Notes under the pieces: model-generated
The model's input: the letters and a program-made list of their open reading frames with translations, nothing else
Database searches by the model: none
Told to the model about the DNA's origin: nothing
Position numbers and translations under genes: made by a program
Part shown: positions 1-5,974 of the stretch, piece after piece
Layout: every line of letters begins with the position of its first letter
Position numbering within the stretch: the first letter of the stretch is position 1
Assembly: GCA_020355145.1 (NCBI GenBank)
Contig: CP070660.1
Location: 1,020,807-1,027,850 of the forward strand
DNA length: 7,044 bases
Source of the DNA: Deltaproteobacteria bacterium
GTDB taxonomy: Bacteria; Desulfobacterota; DSM-4660; Desulfatiglandales; B25-G16
Reading direction: 5' to 3'

Positions 1-135
1 ATTTCCATTAAGATTGACGGGACCATGTTGCCATTAAATCCCTTTACCTCTGGTTTACTTAAGAATACCCTTGTTGCAATGCTATCTTCTTTAAGGGGTT
101 TTAAGAAGGGGAGGGTTGAAATAGAGATACCCTGA
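1..135 (+). CDS. mobB: MobB-like molybdopterin-guanine dinucleotide biosynthesis protein, C-terminal fragment
   Basis: Frame 1 is open from the left edge to a TGA at 133-135, giving the last 44 residues of a protein that starts outside the window. The fragment has the pattern I know from the C-terminal tail of bacterial MobB proteins: a short beta strand ending in IDG, then LPLNPF (residues 10-15), an amphipathic helix (GLLKNTLVAMLSSLRG), and a final charged beta strand ending EIEIP. MobB is a GTP-binding protein that assists MobA in attaching GMP to molybdopterin, producing the guanine dinucleotide cofactor of many Mo/W enzymes. The next gene on the same strand, 63 nt downstream, is moaA, which fits a pterin-cofactor biosynthesis operon. 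The P-loop that would prove the family lies outside the window, so the call rests on the tail motif plus context. An unrelated protein ending in a similar tail is possible but less likely. Confidence 0.6.
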   Translation: MSIKIDGTMLPLNPFTSGLLKNTLVAMLSSLRGFKKGRVEIEIP

Positions 136-183
136 TTAAAGTGCCTAAGGAGCCAAAAGGTGAGGAACTAGGGATTGAGGAGA

Positions 184-189
184 GGAGGG
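184..189 (+). promoter_or_regulatory. Shine-Dalgarno of moaA fixing a GTG start
   Basis: GGAGGG sits 9 nt before the GTG at 199-201, inside a purine-rich stretch. A TAA in the same frame lies at 196-198, directly before the GTG, so translation cannot begin further upstream. Site and stop together make GTG 199 the only sensible start. Confidence 0.75.
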
Positions 190-198
190 AATAATTAA

Positions 199-1179
199 GT
201 GTTAGTTGATGGATTTAATAGAGGGATAAGCTACCTGAGGTTATCCATTACTGACCGATGCAATCTGCACTGCATTTACTGTGTGCCACCTTATGATGAG
301 AGAAAACTTAGGCATAAGGATATCCTGCGCTATGAGGAACTGCTCAGGGTTGTGAGGATTGCAGTAAAATTAGGCATCAATAAGATCAGGCTCACAGGAG
401 GAGAACCCTTTGTCAGGAAAGGGGTAGGGGAATTTGTACCAATGCTTACGGCCCTAAAGGGTCTTGATGATGTATCCTTAACTACGAATGGGGTCTATCT
501 TAAGGACAATCTGGATATGTTAAAGGCCGCAGGTATAACAAGGATTAATGTGAGTATTGACAGTCTTGAGAGGGAAAGATTTAAAAGTATTACCCGGTTT
601 GATTATTTCAACAGGGTCTGGGAAGGGATAGAAAAGGCCAGGGATATGGGATTCTCTCCCATAAAGTTAAATGTAGTTATTATGAAGGGCGTAAATGATA
701 ATGAAGTCCTGGATTTTGGTCGTCTTGCCATTGAACAACCTTATTATATCAGGTTCATCGAATGTATGCCTATTGGTTTACAGGCAAATAGCCTGGCATT
801 CATTCCTAACCCAGAGATAGAAAAGGCCCTTGTCAATAGATTTGGGCGACTGATAGCTGTCTCTCCTGGGCAAAATGATGGCCCGGCAAGAAGATTTAGA
901 TTTGATGGGGGTGAAGGAGAGATAGGTTTCATAAGTCCAATCAGTCATTGCTTTTGTCGGGATTGCAACAGACTCAGGCTGACTGCCAATGGAATGCTCT
1001 TGCCATGCCTGCTTTCGGATAGAGAGGTAAATATCAAGGATCCGTTAAGAAGAGGCTGTCTGGATGAGGAATTAATTGAGATCTTCTTAAAGGCAGTAGA
1101 CCTAAAGCCAGAATGTCATCCCCTGAGCCTTGATAATCACCGAAAGGTTCAACGAAAGATGTGTTCTATTGGCGGCTGA
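199..1179 (+). CDS. moaA: GTP 3',8-cyclase MoaA (radical SAM, molybdenum/tungsten cofactor biosynthesis)
   Basis: MoaA carries out the first committed step of pterin-cofactor synthesis. It converts GTP to 3',8-cyclo-7,8-dihydro-GTP by radical SAM chemistry, and MoaC then turns the product into cyclic pyranopterin monophosphate. The 326-residue length is normal for the family. The N-terminal radical SAM cluster motif CNLHCIYC supplies C21, C25 and C28. It is followed by GGEP (67-70, SAM binding), TTNG (95-98) and the NVSIDSL strand (117-123). The second, substrate-binding [4Fe-4S] cluster is supplied by C253, C256 and C270, spaced CxxC-x13-C, with the conserved NRLR segment (257-260). The protein ends in IGG; the C-terminal Gly-Gly tail is a hallmark that reaches into the active site. 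All catalytic elements look intact. It follows the mobB-like gene on the same strand and converges on the AOR operon, whose tungstoenzyme needs the pterin made by this pathway. Confidence 0.97.
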   Translation: MLVDGFNRGISYLRLSITDRCNLHCIYCVPPYDERKLRHKDILRYEELLRVVRIAVKLGINKIRLTGGEPFVRKGVGEFVPMLTALKGLDDVSLTTNGVYLKDNLDMLKAAGITRINVSIDSLERERFKSITRFDYFNRVWEGIEKARDMGFSPIKLNVVIMKGVNDNEVLDFGRLAIEQPYYIRFIECMPIGLQANSLAFIPNPEIEKALVNRFGRLIAVSPGQNDGPARRFRFDGGEGEIGFISPISHCFCRDCNRLRLTANGMLLPCLLSDREVNIKDPLRRGCLDEELIEIFLKAVDLKPECHPLSLDNHRKVQRKMCSIGG

Positions 1180-1203
1180 TCAACAAATTTTTTATCAGAT
1201 ATC

Positions 1204-1237
1204 GCCTGCCTCGCGTTGCGAAGCATTGCGGGCAGGC
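1204..1237. repeat. 34-nt imperfect palindrome, candidate dispersed hairpin repeat
   Basis: In the gap between two convergent genes, the arms GCCTGCC (1204-1210) and GGCAGGC (1231-1237) are exact inverted complements. After a bulged T1211 the stem continues CGC/GCG (1212-1214 with 1228-1230), then a G-T wobble, a T-T mismatch and TGC/GCA (1217-1225) around a GAA loop. The short-stem, bulge and GC-rich design resembles REP-type palindromes scattered in intergenic spaces of many bacteria. No T-run follows it on either strand, so it is not a textbook intrinsic terminator, although it could stop or stabilise both converging transcripts. The rest of 1180-1315 shows no gene or other recognisable element. 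Confidence 0.6.
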
Positions 1238-1315
1238 CTTTCGGAAACAGCCCTATCCCCCTATTTGTGGTGAATGGTTACCTGATTCAGTGATTCTGTC
1301 TTCGGATACTTCGAC

Positions 1316-2314
1316 CTATTTCTTTAATTTCTTGGGCCAGGGAGCCAGTTGGTGAAAGGTCTCCGCATAATTGACCTTCTTACACCTGGAACAGAAGCGA
1401 ATATAATCCTCAGTAATCACTTGACCGATCTTTTCTATCTGAGGTGCAGGGGCAAACAAGGCACCACATTTTTCGCACTCCTTAAGCTCTATTGACCTTA
1501 TCTCTTTTTCGGGTACTATCTGGAAAAACCTTCCAAGACCTATCTCATGCCTTAACTCTGCGGCCTCTTCTGGGCAGGTATTTACACATGCCCCACAACA
1601 GATACATTGATAATGGGAGTAAGCAAAAATACGATGTCTTCCCTCATCATTAGACTTAAGTGTCCCTGTTGGGCAATCTAATTCACATGCGGCACACCCT
1701 GTACATTTCTCCACGCTAAGCTGTGTTCTATAAAACAGGAAAACTGCAACAATTAGCATCGCCTCACCACTCAGCGCATGTATGGTCCTCATGTTATCTC
1801 CTAAGAAAGGTACATGGTCCAGATTTCCATGGGTTAAGATGTATCCGGTCATAAAGGGTAGGGCGGTTATAGCGATTAAAAGGTAGTCTGACTTGGAGGA
1901 GTTAAGGCGAATGTCTGCGAATACAATACGCCGGATTAGAAAATAGGCGGTAAGGAATAACAAAAGGAGTGTCATCCAATCAGCCCATACATCTGGCAGC
2001 GCAGTCCAGGTCCACCCAAACCTGGATTCTTCCCACAAGATGATATGTCCGGATAACCAGATGGGGACAACAATCAGGCATATGTGGAATATATAGCGCA
2101 GTGTTGCGTAAATGGGTTTTTTGCTAACTGCGTTATGAAAAGGCAAAAGGGAGCGCCCGAGGGTAGCTAAGATATGCCTCCCTCTTGGATGCTTATCATT
2201 GTTGCCTTTAGGGATTATGGAGAAAAAGATCCCAACCCTTGCGAGAACTCCAGTAATAAATACGGAAGATACAATCCATAGCAGGGGACCCTCTACAAAG
2301 GAACCAAAATCCAT
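1316..2314 (-). CDS. Membrane cytochrome-b-like (NarI-like) protein fused to a two-cluster ferredoxin and a C-terminal CxxC pair domain
   Basis: This is the last gene of the minus-strand cluster, 73 nt after the ferredoxin gene; an in-frame TAG directly precedes its ATG. Five hydrophobic stretches are visible, at about residues 11-34, 70-94, 113-132, 144-161 and 178-196. They resemble the gamma subunit of respiratory nitrate reductase and related quinone-reactive cytochromes. H77 and H90 in the second helix are 13 residues apart, as are two heme ligands of E. coli NarI. H162, H167 and H179 near helices 4 and 5 are further heme-ligand candidates. Behind the last helix come two [4Fe-4S] motifs, C204/207/210/214 and C237/240/243/247, with an extra C239. 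A tail domain then has C280-x2-C283 and C308-x2-C311, like the zinc or iron ribbons ending some hydrogenase-type ferredoxins. I infer electron transfer between the cytosolic polyferredoxin and membrane quinone. Heme content and direction are not proven by sequence. Confidence 0.75.
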   Translation of the reverse strand: MDFGSFVEGPLLWIVSSVFITGVLARVGIFFSIIPKGNNDKHPRGRHILATLGRSLLPFHNAVSKKPIYATLRYIFHICLIVVPIWLSGHIILWEESRFGWTWTALPDVWADWMTLLLLFLTAYFLIRRIVFADIRLNSSKSDYLLIAITALPFMTGYILTHGNLDHVPFLGDNMRTIHALSGEAMLIVAVFLFYRTQLSVEKCTGCAACELDCPTGTLKSNDEGRHRIFAYSHYQCICCGACVNTCPEEAAELRHEIGLGRFFQIVPEKEIRSIELKECEKCGALFAPAPQIEKIGQVITEDYIRFCSRCKKVNYAETFHQLAPWPKKLKK

Positions 2315-2387
2315 CTAACCTTATACCCCAATTTTTAAATCTGAATCTATATCAAGGGGTCTTTTCTGTGCACGGTGTTTAAGGATC

Positions 2388-2873
2388 CTATCCGCCATGG
2401 GCCTTGGTCATTAAGTCAGCGAAGTTTCGGCTGGCATCCCTCATCTTTTCAAAATTGGAGGTGGTTGCATCCACATAGTCAATGGCCTTCATGTCGCAGA
2501 ATCTTACGCACAGTGGGTCACCGTCACACATATCACATTTGATAACCTTTTTTTCAATCTCATCGAATCCCAGGGCACCAAAGGGGCAGGCAGCTGCACA
2601 TGCCTTGCAGCCAATACAGAGATCATAATCTACCATAACCCGACTCAACGCCTCATCTCCGTAAATGGCATCTGTGGGACATACTGACCTACATGGGGCA
2701 TCTACACAGTGCTGGCAAAGCATAGGAAGATAAAAGCCTTCATCTTCCCACTTTACTACATGGACATTTGCCCTTGATGGGTTGCTGGCCCCTGTATGCT
2801 TAACCGAGCAGACAAGCTCGCAAAGCCTGCATCCCGTACATTTTTCATAATCAACCATAAGCATCTTAGCCAT
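2388..2873 (-). CDS. Four-cluster polyferredoxin, electron-transfer subunit of the AOR enzyme (AorA/HybA/DmsB-like)
   Basis: A 161-residue soluble protein with 16 cysteines in four motifs: C12/15/18/22, C53/56/61/65, C86/89/92/96 and C113/116/122/126. The spacing CxxCxxCxxxC, CxxCxxxxCxxxC, CxxCxxCxxxC, CxxCxxxxxCxxxC is that of the DmsB/HybA group of four-[4Fe-4S] electron-transfer subunits. It has no signal peptide, so it should be cytosolic. Its ATG lies only 2 nt after the stop of the AOR gene, and its ribosome site GGGAGG (2884-2889 on the complement) is inside the end of that gene, so the two are translationally coupled. Small ferredoxins next to AOR catalytic genes form complexes with them, as in the AorA-AorB arrangement of Aromatoleum; the same role is inferred here. 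BamC-type ferredoxins of class II benzoyl-CoA reductases are an alternative relative. Confidence 0.9.
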   Translation of the reverse strand: MAKMLMVDYEKCTGCRLCELVCSVKHTGASNPSRANVHVVKWEDEGFYLPMLCQHCVDAPCRSVCPTDAIYGDEALSRVMVDYDLCIGCKACAAACPFGALGFDEIEKKVIKCDMCDGDPLCVRFCDMKAIDYVDATTSNFEKMRDASRNFADLMTKAHGG

Positions 2874-2875
2874 AG

Positions 2876-4804
2876 TTATTTTTCCTCCCTTTTTTCTTGA
2901 CCCTTTCCGGGATAAAGATCAAGGATGTCCAGCTCCTTAAGTAGCTCTGGTGTAGGAACTCCATCGCTGTCCCATCTGTGAAGACTATAATATTCGTCAA
3001 TCATGGCCTTGAATTTTTTCCTATCTATCTTCTTGTTAAAGGCAACTGGAAGTCCAAGTTTGGTCGGTTCATCAAAATACCTGTCAACAAGCCAGTCGTC
3101 CTTCCTTGTCAGGCCCTCTCGGATGTTGAAGAGCCTCTCTATTGTATAGCAGCGATTGGCTACATCCCATATCTCCTTGGGGGTAAACTCAAGGCCGGTG
3201 TTATAGTAGATCATCTTGGCGAATTCCGGAAAGTTTGGATGATTTGGGCTCAGGAATACGGTATGGTACTTGCACATCCCGGTACAGTCCACTGCCATAT
3301 AACAAAGCTCCTGCCACATGATAATCCTTGGTTTACCCTCGTATTTATTATAGCCGCTGGTAAGCGGACCATCATAGCCGTCAGGCTGGCGATAGACCTT
3401 CTCTAAAACCGCAACAGGGAGGTTGTAGAGGTCTATGGCAGGTCTGCTTCTCAGATGATCTGAGCCCCTTGAGCCGGTGGCTATACCAAGGGCCAGAGAT
3501 GGGGTTGGTCTTTCATCAGAGTGGAGATTGCTCATTCCCTTTACATGAACCAGGTATTTCACGCTCCCCTTACCGATCTCTTTTGCAGCCCTGACGGGGC
3601 CTTCAGCCAGTATGTCACCGATTCCATCTCTGGTAGCGATCTTCTTTATCAGCTCAAGGACTGCCTCATCGTTACCCCATTCGAGTTTGAGGCCATCTGT
3701 ATCCTTGTCTGTCAATATGCCCTTTTCATATAATTCCATGGCCCAGGCCATCATGCTGCCTGTTTCAAGGGTATCCAGACCATAGTAGTTAACCAGGTGA
3801 TTGCCTACCAGGATGGTATTCATGTTGTTACATCCCACCTCTGTACCGAATGCCCCCTGACTGGTATATTCGGGACCTTGGGCGTAGGTTCCGGCATACG
3901 GTCCATCCTTGATAATGTATCGGTGTCTGCAGTGAACCTGACACCCAAAGCAGCCATCAAAGCCAATGGATACCTTATCCAGATTTTCGCACTCAATGTC
4001 TGATCCGCCAACAAGCTGATTGAGCTCAAAATTTCTCGTCCTTACCAGGCCTGTGGAATTGGTGGTCCCGTAGATAAACATGGTTCCCCATCGCTGCATA
4101 GTCTGGCTCACCTTGCTGGATATAACCTGGTTGATCAGTTCCTCGTTATATCTCAGGGCCTCTTCAGGATACTTTATCTTGATATCCATAGTTCCCCTGC
4201 AGACAACGGCCTTGAGATTCTTACTACCTAAAACGGCACCCATTCCAGTCCTGCCGCCGGCATTCTTTCTTCCAGTCATAACATTGGCAAAGCGAACGAG
4301 CCTTTCACCTGCCGGCCCGATACATAGGGTTTGTATCTCATTATCGTTCAATTCCTGACGGAGGATGGTTTGCATGTCGTAGAGATCTTCGCCCCAGATT
4401 TCTTTTGCATCCCTTATCTCAATCTCACCATTATGTATCCAGAGATAGACTGGTTTCTCAGCCTTACCCCAGATAACCAAATGGTCAAAACCAGCCCACC
4501 TCATCTCAGGTGCAAACCAGCCGCCCATATTGGCGGAACCAAGGAAGTTGGTCAGGGGTGATTTGCTCATTATATGGGTTCTTGCAGAGGCAGAGGCAAG
4601 GGTCCCCACAACAATACCCGCACTTATCAGGGCCCGATTTTCAGGGTCAAAGGCATCGATGTCAGGGGGGTTATTTTTATACAAGAGATAGGCATCAAGT
4701 CCCCTGCCACCAATAAACTTCTTTCTCCATTCGATGGGAATATCCTCTTTCCTTATCTCCCCTGTGGAGAGATTTATGTATGCTATCTTTCTATTTAGTG
4801 CCAT
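2876..4804 (-). CDS. aor: Aldehyde:ferredoxin oxidoreductase family tungstoenzyme, catalytic subunit
   Basis: Members of this family carry a tungsten bis-pyranopterin and one [4Fe-4S] cluster and typically oxidise aldehydes to carboxylates, or run in reverse with low-potential electrons. The 642-residue length fits (about 600-650). Recognisable parts are the N-terminal strand with FIGGRGL (30-36), the SARTHIMSKSP region (73-83), and the pterin-binding block around GGWFAPE (94-100) and WAGFDHLVIWGKAEKPVY (103-120). The cluster cysteines are C285-x2-C288-x3-C292, with the fourth, C511, in DCTGMC (506-511), matching the DxxGxC signature of Pyrococcus AOR. The first pterin signature is NYYGLD (339-344), with Asn where the published motif starts with Asp. 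E312 in GPEY and H450 sit where the proton-relay Glu and His of AOR are expected. Its ATG is 14 nt after the zinc-ribbon gene. The substrate cannot be read from the sequence; a BamB-like member is possible but no further bam genes are in view. Confidence 0.93.
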   Translation of the reverse strand: MALNRKIAYINLSTGEIRKEDIPIEWRKKFIGGRGLDAYLLYKNNPPDIDAFDPENRALISAGIVVGTLASASARTHIMSKSPLTNFLGSANMGGWFAPEMRWAGFDHLVIWGKAEKPVYLWIHNGEIEIRDAKEIWGEDLYDMQTILRQELNDNEIQTLCIGPAGERLVRFANVMTGRKNAGGRTGMGAVLGSKNLKAVVCRGTMDIKIKYPEEALRYNEELINQVISSKVSQTMQRWGTMFIYGTTNSTGLVRTRNFELNQLVGGSDIECENLDKVSIGFDGCFGCQVHCRHRYIIKDGPYAGTYAQGPEYTSQGAFGTEVGCNNMNTILVGNHLVNYYGLDTLETGSMMAWAMELYEKGILTDKDTDGLKLEWGNDEAVLELIKKIATRDGIGDILAEGPVRAAKEIGKGSVKYLVHVKGMSNLHSDERPTPSLALGIATGSRGSDHLRSRPAIDLYNLPVAVLEKVYRQPDGYDGPLTSGYNKYEGKPRIIMWQELCYMAVDCTGMCKYHTVFLSPNHPNFPEFAKMIYYNTGLEFTPKEIWDVANRCYTIERLFNIREGLTRKDDWLVDRYFDEPTKLGLPVAFNKKIDRKKFKAMIDEYYSLHRWDSDGVPTPELLKELDILDLYPGKGQEKREEK

Positions 4805-4818
4805 ATTATACCCCCTGA

Positions 4819-5037
4819 CTATTTCTTTACTATTGGCTCGCCTGGTTTTGGGTATGTCTCCCAGACCGGTCCTTGCAATCGTGCGGTTTTAGGGTAGGGC
4901 CAGCTAATCCTCCACTGCGTTCCACAACTGGGGCATTTGACCCTATCTACACTGCTTTTTGGTCTGAATCTAGTAAAACAGGCAAGGCATCTAATCTCCC
5001 CATCTCTTGGTCCTTCCATAACCTTTCTTATTTTCAT
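4819..5037 (-). CDS. Small four-cysteine zinc-ribbon protein of the AOR operon, function unknown
   Basis: A 72-residue basic protein with C17-x2-C20 and C35-x2-C38, the second pair in the form CPSCG, giving a zinc-ribbon or rubredoxin-like knuckle pair with a 14-residue spacing. That is much shorter than in true rubredoxin, so zinc is more likely than iron. A tryptophan- and proline-rich tail follows, with QWRISWPYP (41-49) and GPVWETYP (56-63). I do not recognise a named family. The gene is surely real: it has a strong Shine-Dalgarno, no overlap with other genes, and sits tightly between the regulator gene (54 nt upstream) and the AOR gene (14 nt downstream), all on one strand. Position suggests a job linked to the tungstoenzyme, such as assembly, cofactor insertion or electron transfer, but this is inference only. 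Confidence 0.82.
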   Translation of the reverse strand: MKIRKVMEGPRDGEIRCLACFTRFRPKSSVDRVKCPSCGTQWRISWPYPKTARLQGPVWETYPKPGEPIVKK

Positions 5038-5042
5038 TAGCT

Positions 5043-5050
5043 ACCTCCCC
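5043..5050 (-). promoter_or_regulatory. Strong Shine-Dalgarno of the zinc-ribbon gene
   Basis: On the minus strand GGGGAGGT lies 5 nt before the ATG at 5037-5035. It is much stronger than the site before the upstream regulator gene, which has no clear Shine-Dalgarno. It supports both the reality and the start of this small gene, and suggests higher translation of the structural genes than of the regulator. Confidence 0.7.
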
Positions 5051-5091
5051 TTCATAAAGCGTGGAAAAAGGTGATGCTTACAATACGGCAT

Positions 5092-5850
5092 CTATATGAA
5101 ATGGGCCTCGATTTCAGCACCTATCTTTTTTAAAAATAGTGAATATTCTGGAATACGTTCATCTTTCAGTTGACTGTTCAACCCTACCACCCATATAGAG
5201 GCCAGAAGTTTGCGTCCGCCAATTCTTAAGGGAATGGCTATGGCCCTGATACCTTCAATATACTCCTCTCTGTCAATAGCCACACCGTACTGGCGGGCCT
5301 GCTTTATCATCTCTTTAAATCTCTTTTTATTAGTACATGAAAAGGGGGTGTATTTTCTCATCTTTTTCGGGGATAGAATCCCGTCAACTTCATCATCAGA
5401 CATCTGGGATAGAAATACCTTTCCTGTGGCCCCAGCAAGAAGGGGGATAGTGAGCCCGATTTCAGAGCTCACCCTAATTCCGTAAGGAGAGTCGACCTTG
5501 TCCACAATTACCACCCTGCCTTTGGAAAGGATGCCCAAAAATGCTGTCAATTTCGTCTTCTCTGTTAGCTCCTCCAGATAGGGCCTCACTGTATGGATGA
5601 GTTTGGATTCCATACCCGCTGCTTTTCCAAGCACATAGAGCTGTCTGCCTAAGGTAAACTTATTCCGGTAACCATTTTCCAATATCCCTAGACTACTGAG
5701 GGTATATACTATGTTGAAGACGGTGCTTTTATGGTAATTCAGGCAGTTCGCTATTTCACTGATACCCAATGGTCTTTTTGATCTCACAAAGAGGTCCAGG
5801 ATCTGAAAGCACTTCTCGAGGGCCGGGACGGTTTTATATTGTGCCTTCAT
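5092..5850 (-). CDS. IclR-family transcriptional regulator, probable local regulator of the AOR operon
   Basis: The 252-residue length and two-domain plan are typical of IclR proteins. The N-terminal winged helix-turn-helix covers about residues 8-70, opening with VPALEKCFQILDLF, then the HTH GISEIANCLNYHKSTVFNIV (29-48) and the wing around residues 58-68. The C-terminal effector-binding domain follows from about residue 80. It has the family segments LLAGATGKVFL (137-147) and REEYIEGIRAIAIPL (194-208). IclR proteins are dimers that bind palindromic operators and respond to small carboxylic acids or related metabolites. The gene is first in the cluster. Its promoter carries a perfect inverted repeat over the -10 box, so it probably represses itself and may also control the AOR genes behind it. 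The ATG at 5850 is the only reasonable start, since an in-frame TGA lies shortly upstream; no clear Shine-Dalgarno is present. The ligand, perhaps the aldehyde or acid of the AOR reaction, is a guess. Confidence 0.94.
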   Translation of the reverse strand: MKAQYKTVPALEKCFQILDLFVRSKRPLGISEIANCLNYHKSTVFNIVYTLSSLGILENGYRNKFTLGRQLYVLGKAAGMESKLIHTVRPYLEELTEKTKLTAFLGILSKGRVVIVDKVDSPYGIRVSSEIGLTIPLLAGATGKVFLSQMSDDEVDGILSPKKMRKYTPFSCTNKKRFKEMIKQARQYGVAIDREEYIEGIRAIAIPLRIGGRKLLASIWVVGLNSQLKDERIPEYSLFLKKIGAEIEAHFI

Positions 5851-5870
5851 GTTTAGCAGGTTTGGTTCTC

Positions 5871-5894
5871 TATAGAAAAATCAGATTTTCTATA
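5871..5894. promoter_or_regulatory. Candidate IclR operator, perfect inverted repeat
   Basis: TATAGAAAA (5871-5879) and TTTTCTATA (5886-5894) are exact reverse complements separated by 6 nt. The GAAA...TTTC core resembles operators of several IclR-family members, such as KdgR-type sites. The repeat covers the -10 hexamer and the expected transcription start of the regulator gene, and ends 20 nt before its ATG. Binding there would block RNA polymerase, so autorepression is the simplest reading. I saw no second complete copy in the window. Confidence 0.7.
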
Positions 5895-5917
5895 TAAGAT
5901 TCTATGGCGGATGTCAA
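5889..5917 (-). promoter_or_regulatory. Sigma-70-type promoter of the regulator-AOR operon
   Basis: On the minus strand a perfect -35 box TTGACA (5917-5912) is followed by a 17-nt spacer and the -10 box TATAGA (5894-5889, 4 of 6 consensus). A start near 5882 would give a leader of about 30 nt before the ATG at 5850. It lies in the 124-nt gap after selB, so the operon has its own promoter. No intrinsic terminator for selB is visible in the gap, so read-through from selB is also possible. Confidence 0.7.
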
Positions 5918-5974
5918 GAAAAAATGGTGGGAAAAATTCATTGAGTTTATATTCAGGCCCTTTTACTTCCTTTA

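Noticed and set aside
141..194. GTG-started 17-codon frame between mobB and moaA with coding-like charged residues
   Set aside because: Too short to support, and its Lys/Glu/Gly-rich content simply follows from the purine-rich stretch that holds the moaA ribosome site.
1176..1198. Possible intrinsic terminator of moaA: CTGAT and ATCAG arms around a T-run
   Set aside because: The stem is only 5 bp and AT-rich, and the T-run lies inside the loop instead of after the stem.
1161..1355. Plus-strand 64-codon frame across the convergent gap
   Set aside because: It overlaps both convergent genes, reads through the palindromic hairpin, and has no recognisable protein features or good ribosome site.
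2325..2360. ACCCC...GGGGT inverted repeat between the ferredoxin and membrane-protein genes
   Set aside because: Only 5 bp with a 26-nt loop; not distinguishable from chance.
2978..3406. Plus-strand 142-codon frame, and several shorter ones between 3521 and 4798
   Set aside because: All lie fully antisense to the intact AOR gene, with no recognisable motifs; they are shadows of its codon pattern.
1316..5850. Selenocysteine UGA read-through in the AOR cluster, suggested by selB nearby
   Set aside because: All five cluster genes end in TAG or TAA at family-typical lengths, and no in-frame TGA joins two conserved segments.
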